64,000 bases of DNA, taken from assembly GCA_963779685.1 (NCBI GenBank), contig CAVZZG010000003.1:1-64000 (forward strand), in the 5' to 3' direction. Source of the DNA: CAVZZG01 sp963779685. Its GTDB lineage: Bacteria; Actinomycetota; Thermoleophilia; Gaiellales; F1-60-MAGs149. Under the pieces are notes generated by a model. It did no database searches, was not told where the DNA came from, and saw only the letters and a list, made by a program, of their open reading frames with translations. This document shows, in pieces, positions 58,554-64,000 of the stretch; position 1 is the stretch's first letter, and every line of letters begins with the position of its first letter. The position numbers and the translations under genes were made by a program.

Positions 58554-59113
58554 CGCGGCGCGCTCTCGGCGATCGCGGGGACGAGGGCGCCGAAGGCCGT
58601 CGGGTCCTCGCGGCAGAGGTGCGCCGCGAGCGCCCGGTACTGCTCGGCGACGGCCCCGGCCGGGGCGACCGGATACTCCATCTCGTAGACGATCCGCCCG
58701 ACTCCGGCCTGGATCGCCTCCTTGAGGCAGCCGAAGCAGGGACTCAGCGTGGTGTACAGCGTCGAGCCGTCGCTGCGCAGCCCGAAGCGGGCCGCCGCCA
58801 GCAGGGCGTTCTGCTCGGCGTGGACGCAGATGCAACGGTCGAGCGCGCGACCCGGCAGGTGTTCGGGATCGGCCATCTCGCCCACCAGCCCCTGACGGTG
58901 CAGCTCGCGGTCGCGGCAGCGCACGCAGCCGCCGTCACGGCAGTTGGTGAAGCCGTGGGGCGTGCCGTTGTAGCCGGTCGAGACGATGTGGTCGTCGAGG
59001 ACCAGCACGGCGCCGACCTGCGACCCGAGGCAGTTCGCAGCCGCCCGCACCGCGCGCGCGATCTCCATGAAGTAGTGGTCGCGCCGGATCTGACGAGGGC
59101 TCAGCCGCTCCAC
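58550..59113 (-). CDS. Deoxycytidylate deaminase family protein
   Basis: 187 residues from GTG 59,113. The zinc site is CVHAEQNALLAAARFG (HAE) and TTLSPCFGCLKEAIQAGVGR (PCxxC); NGTPHGFTNCRDGGCVRCRD and REL form the extra Cys-rich loop typical of dCMP deaminases. It probably supplies dUMP from dCMP for thymidylate synthesis, or acts in a ComEB-like manner. The stop overlaps the pdxH TTG start. Confidence 0.85.
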   Translation of the reverse strand: MERLSPRQIRRDHYFMEIARAVRAAANCLGSQVGAVLVLDDHIVSTGYNGTPHGFTNCRDGGCVRCRDRELHRQGLVGEMADPEHLPGRALDRCICVHAEQNALLAAARFGLRSDGSTLYTTLSPCFGCLKEAIQAGVGRIVYEMEYPVAPAGAVAEQYRALAAHLCREDPTAFGALVPAIAESAPR

Positions 59114-59127
59114 AGGCCGGCCGGCGC

Positions 59128-59319
59128 TCAGAGAGCCTTCTGGACCTTGCCGCTCTTGAGGCAGCGGGCGCAGACGTAGGCGCGCTTCTGCACGCCGTCC
59201 ACGAGAATCCGGATGTGCTGCAGATTCGGGTCGAATCGCCGCCTCGTCGCCACCATGGAGTGGCTGCGGTTGTTGCCGAACGAGGGCTGGCGACCACAGA
59301 CGGAGCAGACGCGGGACAC
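59128..59319 (-). CDS. rpmB: 50S ribosomal protein L28 (zinc-ribbon form)
   Basis: 63 residues from GTG 59,319. VSRVCSVCGRQPSFGNNRSH, SMVATRRRFDPNLQHIRILV and YVCARCLKSGKVQKAL carry two CxxC pairs, so this is the zinc-binding C+ paralog. Divergent from the Asp23 gene with 53 bases between starts, a conserved arrangement in many actinobacteria and Firmicutes. Confidence 0.95.
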   Translation of the reverse strand: MSRVCSVCGRQPSFGNNRSHSMVATRRRFDPNLQHIRILVDGVQKRAYVCARCLKSGKVQKAL

Positions 59320-59372
59320 GGCCGCAGTATGCTCTAGCCCCGTCATGAGGGCAAACGGCAACCGTTCCCGGG

Positions 59373-59738
59373 ATGGCTGCCGTCGATCCTGACACCGTGT
59401 CCGGCGAGATCTTGATCTCGGATGACGTGGTGGCCCAGATCGTCGGATTGACGGTGCTCGAGTGCTACGGCATCGTCGGGATGGCGTCGCGCCGGCTCGT
59501 CCACGGCGTCGCGCGGCTGCTCGGTCGCGATGCGCTCACGGCCGGCGTCGAGGTCGAGCGCGGCGCCGATGGCGGCGTCGGCATCGACCTCTACGTCGTG
59601 ACGGAGCACGGGCTGAACCTCGCCGAGGTGGTCGAGAACGTCCAGACTCGCGTCAGGTACGAGGTCGAGCGCCTGACGGGGTTGCGGGTCGCCGCCGTGG
59701 GCGTCCACGTCCAGGGCGTCCGCCGGGACGAGCAGTGA
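59373..59738 (+). CDS. Asp23/Gls24 family envelope stress protein
   Basis: 121 residues: GEILISDDVVAQIVGLTVLE, CYGIVGMASRRLVHGVARLL, GVGIDLYVVTEHGLNLAEVV, ENVQTRVRYEVERLTGL and VGVHVQGVRRDEQ. The family is peripheral-membrane and cell-envelope related in Gram-positives. It is next to a DhaL-type gene as in most genomes (asp23-fakA), with a 4-base overlap. Confidence 0.92.
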   Translation: MAAVDPDTVSGEILISDDVVAQIVGLTVLECYGIVGMASRRLVHGVARLLGRDALTAGVEVERGADGGVGIDLYVVTEHGLNLAEVVENVQTRVRYEVERLTGLRVAAVGVHVQGVRRDEQ

Positions 59739-60364
59739 CGGATGCCGCGCTGCTCGACCGGGCGCGGGCGGTCGCGGCCGGCGCGGCGGCCGCGCTGGCG
59801 TCGGCGCAGGCACGGCTCGACAGCATGAACGTCTATCCGGTCCCGGACGGCGACACGGGTACGAACATGGCCCGGTCTCTGGCCGCGGTCGTCGAGGCGC
59901 TGAGCCGCACCGGGCCGCTGCCGGCTCCCGCACTCGCAGGCGTCGTCACCAGGGCGGCCCTGGCCGGTGCCCGCGGGACGTCCGGGGTCATCCTCTCCCA
60001 GATCCTGCGCGGGCTCTGCGACGTGCTCGGCGAAGCGGCATCGGCCGACGGGCCGGCGTTGGCCGCCGCCCTTCGCAGCGCTTCAGCCGCCGCCGACCGG
60101 GCGGTGCGACAGCCCGTCGAGGGCACGATGCTGAGCGTCGTCCGCTCCATGGCCGCCGCGGCCGGCGACGCCGCCGGCGAAGAAGCCGAGGACGTCCTCC
60201 GGGCGGCGGTGGCGGGCGGCGTAGAGGCGCTCGCGCAGACGACCGAGGTGCTCGCAGTGCTGCGCGATGCGGGTGTCGTCGACGCGGGCGGCGCGGGCCT
60301 GCTGGCGATCGCCCAGGGCGGCCTTGCCGGCTTCGCGCGGGCCTCGCGTGCGCCTTCCGGGTGA
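59735..60364 (+). CDS. DhaL-domain kinase-like protein (short FakA/YloV relative)
   Basis: 209 residues from a GTG overlapping the Asp23 stop. The nucleotide-binding Dak2 domain is intact: NVYPVPDGDTGTNMARSLAA (Asp metal ligands), GARGTSGVILSQILRGLCDV, QPVEGTMLSVVRSMAA and DAGVVDAGGAGLLAIAQGGL. FakA (fatty-acid kinase) is normally about 550 residues with central and DegV-contact domains; these are absent here. The protein could be a truncated relative or a partner-dependent kinase subunit. Confidence 0.8.
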   Translation: MTDAALLDRARAVAAGAAAALASAQARLDSMNVYPVPDGDTGTNMARSLAAVVEALSRTGPLPAPALAGVVTRAALAGARGTSGVILSQILRGLCDVLGEAASADGPALAAALRSASAAADRAVRQPVEGTMLSVVRSMAAAAGDAAGEEAEDVLRAAVAGGVEALAQTTEVLAVLRDAGVVDAGGAGLLAIAQGGLAGFARASRAPSG

Positions 60365-60443
60365 TGGGCGGGCACCGAGCCTGGTGAAAACCGTGCAAAG
60401 CGCCATTCGCAGGCTCGCGACCTGGCGCGTACAACGAGACTAG

Positions 60444-61043
60444 GTGACCGAACTCATCGACCTGCGCCAGTTCCTCCGCGTCGGCGACCGCGGTGCCTTC
60501 ACGCGGTCCGACGGCAGCGACCTGACCGTGCAGTTCACCCACATCTCCACGCGCTGGGCCACGGTCGAGGCGGTTTCCGGGGCGCTCGTGCCCGAGACTT
60601 CGGTGCGATCCGAGCTCCGCCGGGACGGCACCCGCCTGGTGGTGCAGTTCGAGGTGCTCGACGTCACGCCGCGCAACGGCGTGGACGTCGTCGAGCTCCG
60701 GTCGGGCAGCGCAGTCGTGCTCGGCGAGCGCGCCCAGCGCCGTCCGATCGACGAGGGCGACGCGACGGCGGTCCTGGTGCTGCCGGGCGACCACGTCGTG
60801 CGGGTGCCGGTGACGGTGGTCGACGTCTCGGCGTCGGGCGTCTCCTTCCAGGCCGAGGACCGGTTCGCGCCGGGCGACGAGATCTCGCTCGTGCGCGACG
60901 GCGAACACGCCTTCCGGGTCCACCTCCGGGTCGTGCGCCGAGGCGCGGGCAGCGGGGGGCGCGCGTCCTTCGGGTGCCGCATGATCGCGGCCACCGAGCA
61001 CGACGAGGAAGAGCTGCGGGCCTTCGCGGCCATCGCGCACTGA
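60444..61043 (+). CDS. PilZ-domain protein, possible c-di-GMP receptor
   Basis: 199 residues from GTG 60,444. An N-terminal YcgR-like beta domain (DLTVQFTHISTRWATVEAVS, RDGTRLVVQFEVLDVTPRN) is followed by a PilZ domain with RRPIDEGD (reduced R-x3-R motif) and VVDVSASGVSFQAEDRFAPG (D/N-x-S-x2-G). The second motif is good, the first one less canonical, so c-di-GMP binding is likely but not certain. It lies in a 700-base insertion between the DhaL gene and recG. Confidence 0.75.
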   Translation: MTELIDLRQFLRVGDRGAFTRSDGSDLTVQFTHISTRWATVEAVSGALVPETSVRSELRRDGTRLVVQFEVLDVTPRNGVDVVELRSGSAVVLGERAQRRPIDEGDATAVLVLPGDHVVRVPVTVVDVSASGVSFQAEDRFAPGDEISLVRDGEHAFRVHLRVVRRGAGSGGRASFGCRMIAATEHDEEELRAFAAIAH

Positions 61044-61071
61044 CCGTGACCGCGTAGGCCGGGGCTGCACA

Positions 61072-63192
61072 ATGCCCGGCGTGAGATCCTTCGCCGGCGA
61101 ACTCGACGACGCGAAGCCGCGTCCCGCCACGGCGCCCGACGACGCGCCGTTCGCGGCTGCCGTCCCGGGTGGGCGCGCCGGCGCGGCGCTGGCCGAGCTG
61201 GGCATCGAGACCGTCGGCGACCTCCTGGACACGTTGCCATTCCGGTTCGACGACTTCTCGACCGTCGAACCGCTCGCGACGCTGGCCGATGGCCGCGAGG
61301 CCACGGTGCTCGTCACGGTGGAGTCGGTCGGGGAGCGCCGGACGAGCCGGCGGAACCTGCGCATCATCTACGCGCGGGTGGGCGACGCCATGGGAGGCGA
61401 GGCCACCCTGACCTGGTTCAACCAGCGCTACCTCCTCCGCGCCCTCGAGCCGGGCATGGTGATCCTCGCCCGCGGCGAGGCCCGCGTCTCGGGCCGGCGG
61501 CCCGAGCTGTCGGTGCGCACCCACGAGATCGTCGCGACGGCCGACGAGGCCGCCGAGGGAGCGGCCGGCGAGGCGCTCGGCCTCGCTCCCGTCTACCACG
61601 CGTCGGCCCGGCTCTCGTCGCGGGCGCTGCGCCGGCTGGTGGGGGACGCGCTGCCGCTGACGGTGCGGATGCCGGATCCGATCCCGCCGCGGGTGCGTGC
61701 ACGACGGGAGCTCCCGCTGCGCCGCGATGCCGTCGTCGCCGGGCACCGCCCGCGGGTGGCCGGCGACGTGGCGGTCGCCCGTGCCCGGCTCGCGTACGAG
61801 GAACTGCTCCTGCTCCAGATCGCGGTGCTCGGTCTCCGCCGCGACGTCGACCAGCGCTCGGCGGCCCTGCCGCTGGCCGCGCCAGGCGATCTCAGCCGGC
61901 GGTTCCTGGAGGCCCTGCCCTTCGCGCTGACGGGCGCCCAGGAGCGTGCCATCGCCGAGATCAGCGCCGACCTCGGCCGGCCCACCCCGATGCAGCGCCT
62001 CCTGCAGGGCGATGTCGGGTCGGGCAAGACCGCCATCGCCCTGGCGACCCTGCTGCGGGCCGTCGAGGCCGGCGGCCAGGGCGCCCTGATGGCTCCCACC
62101 GAGGTGCTCGCCGTCCAGCACCTGCAGACCGCCGAGCGCCTGCTGGCCGGCATCGGCGTGGAACTCGCACTCCTCACGGGCGACGTGCCCCGCCGCGAGC
62201 TGGACGCCCGCCGCCAGCGGATCGCCGCCGGAGAGCCGCTGATCGCGGTCGGGACGCATGCGCTGCTGCACGCCAGCTGGGGCCGGCTCCTGGTCGCCGT
62301 GATCGACGAGCAGCACCGGTTCGGCGTCGACCAGCGCGACGCGCTGGCGTCGGACGGGTCGGTGCCGCACGTCCTGCACATGACGGCGACGCCGATCCCG
62401 CGATCGCTGGCCCTGACGCTGTACGGCGATCTCGACGTGACAACGCTCGACGAGCTGCCGGTGGGGCGCCGTCCGGTGCGGACGGCCGTGGTCTCCGAAG
62501 ATCGCCGGGCCGACTGCTACCGGTGGCTCGTCGAGCAGGTGCGGGCCGGCGGCCAGGCCTACGTCGTCTGCCCGCTGGTGGAGGGATCCGTCACGGTCGA
62601 GGCGAGAGCCGCCGAGGACGAGGCAGCCGCGCTCGCCGCCGGTCCGCTGGCGTCGCTGCGCATCGGCTGCGCTCACGGTCAGATGAAGGCCGCCGAGCGT
62701 GGCGCGGTGATGCGGCGGTTCGCGGCCGGCGAGCTCGACGTGCTGGTCGCGACCACCGTCATCGAGGTCGGGGTGGACATCCCGAACGCGACGATCATCG
62801 TGATCGAGGATGCCGACCGCTTCGGCCTGTCCCAGCTGCACCAGCTTCGCGGGCGCGTCGGCCGCAGCGCCGAGCAGTCGTTCTGCTTCCTCTTCGAGTC
62901 GGTCGAGCCCACCGAGGACGGCCGTCGGCGCCTGCGGGCGCTGGTCGATCACGCGAGCGGGTTCGATCTGGCCGAGATCGATCTGGACATGCGGGGCGAG
63001 GGCCACCTGCTCGGCCAGATCCAGAGCGGCCGCTCCGACCTGCGCCATGCGCGGCTGGCTCGCGACCGCGAGTTGCTCGAGCAGGCCAGGTGCGACGCCC
63101 AGGGGCTGATCGCCGCCGGCGGCGACGAGATCCTCGAGGTCGCCGCTGCGGATCGCTTCGGCGCGTTGATCGCCGGGATCCGCCGGGGATGA
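61072..63192 (+). CDS. recG: ATP-dependent DNA helicase RecG
   Basis: 706 residues from ATG 61,072 (GTG 61,081 possible). Wedge/OB domain with GIETVGDLLDTLPFRFDDFS and TLTWFNQRYLLRALEPGMVI; helicase Walker A LLQGDVGSGKTAIALATLLR, motif II VIDEQHRFGVDQRDAL, motif III HMTATPIPRSLALTLYGDLD, motif VI LHQLRGRVGRSAEQSFCFLF. Remodels stalled forks and Holliday junctions. The stop overlaps rsmD start by 4 bases. Confidence 0.96.
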   Translation: MPGVRSFAGELDDAKPRPATAPDDAPFAAAVPGGRAGAALAELGIETVGDLLDTLPFRFDDFSTVEPLATLADGREATVLVTVESVGERRTSRRNLRIIYARVGDAMGGEATLTWFNQRYLLRALEPGMVILARGEARVSGRRPELSVRTHEIVATADEAAEGAAGEALGLAPVYHASARLSSRALRRLVGDALPLTVRMPDPIPPRVRARRELPLRRDAVVAGHRPRVAGDVAVARARLAYEELLLLQIAVLGLRRDVDQRSAALPLAAPGDLSRRFLEALPFALTGAQERAIAEISADLGRPTPMQRLLQGDVGSGKTAIALATLLRAVEAGGQGALMAPTEVLAVQHLQTAERLLAGIGVELALLTGDVPRRELDARRQRIAAGEPLIAVGTHALLHASWGRLLVAVIDEQHRFGVDQRDALASDGSVPHVLHMTATPIPRSLALTLYGDLDVTTLDELPVGRRPVRTAVVSEDRRADCYRWLVEQVRAGGQAYVVCPLVEGSVTVEARAAEDEAAALAAGPLASLRIGCAHGQMKAAERGAVMRRFAAGELDVLVATTVIEVGVDIPNATIIVIEDADRFGLSQLHQLRGRVGRSAEQSFCFLFESVEPTEDGRRRLRALVDHASGFDLAEIDLDMRGEGHLLGQIQSGRSDLRHARLARDRELLEQARCDAQGLIAAGGDEILEVAAADRFGALIAGIRRG

Positions 63193-63743
63193 GGATCGTC
63201 GCCGGCGAGTTCGGTTCGAGGCGGCTCGTGGCCCCGCCCGGACGCGCGACCCGGCCGAGCTCCGACCGCTTGCGCGGCTCGCTGTTCGCCGCCCTCGGAG
63301 ACATCCCGGGCGCGGTCTGCCTCGACCTCTTCGCCGGCTCGGGCGCGCTCGGCCTGGAGGCGCTTTCGCGGGGGGCGGCGAGCTGTGACTTCGTCGAGCA
63401 GGACCGTGCCGCCGTTGCCGCGCTGAAGGCGAACGTCGCCTCGCTCGGCGTCGGGGCGCGGGTCACCGTCCGGATCGCCGACGTGCGCGGCGCGCTGCGT
63501 CGCGCCGTCCGGGAGGGCCGGCGCTACGATCTCGTCCTGATCGACCCGCCGTACCGGCTCGTGCAGGCCCTGCTCCCCGACCTCGACCGCTCGCTGTACC
63601 GGATCACCTCCGTGGGCGGTCGCGTCGCCTTCGAGACGGCCGAGGCCGACGCACCGGCGCTCGCGGGCTTTCGGCTAGCATCCCGCCGTCGCGTGGGCGC
63701 AGCAGCGCTGACGCTCTTCGTCCGGACGGAGGACGCACCCTGA
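63189..63743 (+). CDS. rsmD: 16S rRNA (guanine-966-N2)-methyltransferase RsmD
   Basis: 184 residues. MRIVAGEFGSRRLVAPPG, TRPSSDRLRGSLFAALGDI, SAM loop LDLFAGSGALGLEALSRGAA and catalytic motif YDLVLIDPPYRLV are typical. It methylates G966 in 16S rRNA. The stop overlaps the coaD start, as in most actinobacteria. Confidence 0.95.
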   Translation: MRIVAGEFGSRRLVAPPGRATRPSSDRLRGSLFAALGDIPGAVCLDLFAGSGALGLEALSRGAASCDFVEQDRAAVAALKANVASLGVGARVTVRIADVRGALRRAVREGRRYDLVLIDPPYRLVQALLPDLDRSLYRITSVGGRVAFETAEADAPALAGFRLASRRRVGAAALTLFVRTEDAP

Positions 63744-64000
63744 ACCGCATCGCCATCTGCCCTGGCAGCTACGACCCCGTTACGCTCGGCCATCTCGACA
63801 TCATCCGCCGCGCCGCGTCGCTCTTCGGACAGGTCGTGGTCGGTGTCGTTCGTGCGCCGAAGCACAAGGAGACGCTGTTCACCATCGAGGAGCGCATCGC
63901 GTTCCTGGAGGACTCCCTCGCCGACATGCCGAACGTGAGCGTGCGACCGTTCATGAGCCTGGTGGTCGAGTTCGCACGCGAGCAGGGCGCGACGGCGCTC
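63740..64000 (+). CDS. coaD: Phosphopantetheine adenylyltransferase, 3' end outside window
   Basis: At least 87 residues: NRIAICPGSYDPVTLGHLDI (the PGS(F/Y)DP and TLGH nucleotidyltransferase motifs), VVVGVVRAPKHKETLFTIEE, RIAFLEDSLADMPNVSVRPF. It performs the penultimate step of CoA synthesis. The start is unusual: the expected start overlapping the rsmD TGA is CTG (63,740); no ATG, GTG or TTG is in frame just upstream. Confidence 0.93.
   Translation, partial: MNRIAICPGSYDPVTLGHLDIIRRAASLFGQVVVGVVRAPKHKETLFTIEERIAFLEDSLADMPNVSVRPFMSLVVEFAREQGATAL

Overview
The window reads as a composite of three segments rather than one continuous chromosome piece. Segments A (1 to about 17,050) and B (about 17,050 to 47,100) look alphaproteobacterial and probably belong to the Rhizobiales/Nitrobacteraceae-Xanthobacteraceae area. 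The evidence is a form II CO-dehydrogenase-like cluster, usg, bcsS, groESL with a CIRCE operator, TctC- and CoxG-type proteins, and palindromic intergenic repeats of Rhizobiales style. Segment C (about 47,100 to 64,000) is clearly higher in GC. Its housekeeping order priA-def-fmt-rsmB-rpe-ribD-ribE-ribBA-ribH ... rpmB/asp23-dhaL-recG-rsmD-coaD points to an actinobacterium, plausibly Thermoleophilia-like. The A/B to C join falls inside a tctC gene and inside priA, in a GC-alternating run at 47,100-47,112, which is the mark of a chimeric assembly. A second, less certain break lies near 17,050, where livM loses its C-terminus.

The reading frames support this division. Segment A has about one apparent single-base indel per 1.5-2 kb. 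Segment B has one every few hundred bases, and most behave as one extra base. Segment C has none that I can find in about 17 kb. Frame breaks hit essential groL, so most are better read as sequence errors than as real pseudogenes. I therefore annotate whole genes across frame breaks and say where the breaks are.

Segment A holds a patatin-like lipase, a minimal tyrosine recombinase with a small upstream partner, a frameshifted cupin, a small membrane protein and a CMD-like domain protein. These are interspersed with copies of a repeat built on TGTCCGCTTT...AAGCGGACA. Next comes a coherent nitrogen-scavenging locus. Allophanate hydrolase (atzF-like) converges on a minus-strand operon encoding a peptide/nickel-type ABC importer (binding protein, two permeases, one fused double ATPase), AtzG-like and AtzE-like subunits and a GntR/FCD regulator.

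Segment B holds livHM, a two-component flavin monooxygenase, an AraC regulator and pcaCD, which together suggest aromatic-acid catabolism. It continues with a polysaccharide deacetylase, coxG-coxSLM-coxDE, two XdhC-family proteins and a MoeA-like/MobA-like fusion (molybdenum hydroxylase plus maturation). Then come a TetR-controlled HlyD/ABC exporter with two palindromic operators, bcsS, an MFS transporter, a DUF488 protein, a TetR/azoR pair, groESL, usg and a truncated tctC.

Segment C is a dense, mostly same-strand run of core genes with frequent 4-base stop/start overlaps: replication restart and recombination (priA, recG), translation (def, fmt, rsmB, rpmB, rsmD), the full riboflavin set (ribD, ribE, ribBA, ribH), cofactor genes (pdxH, coaD), rpe, a deaminase and a few regulators. 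Two noncoding stretches there carry unusual repeats or perfect hairpins.

I found no CRISPR array, rRNA or recognisable tRNA, and no convincing undescribed defence or mobile system. The most interesting biology is the AtzEG/AtzF transporter locus and the cox locus. The most important practical observation is the chimerism.
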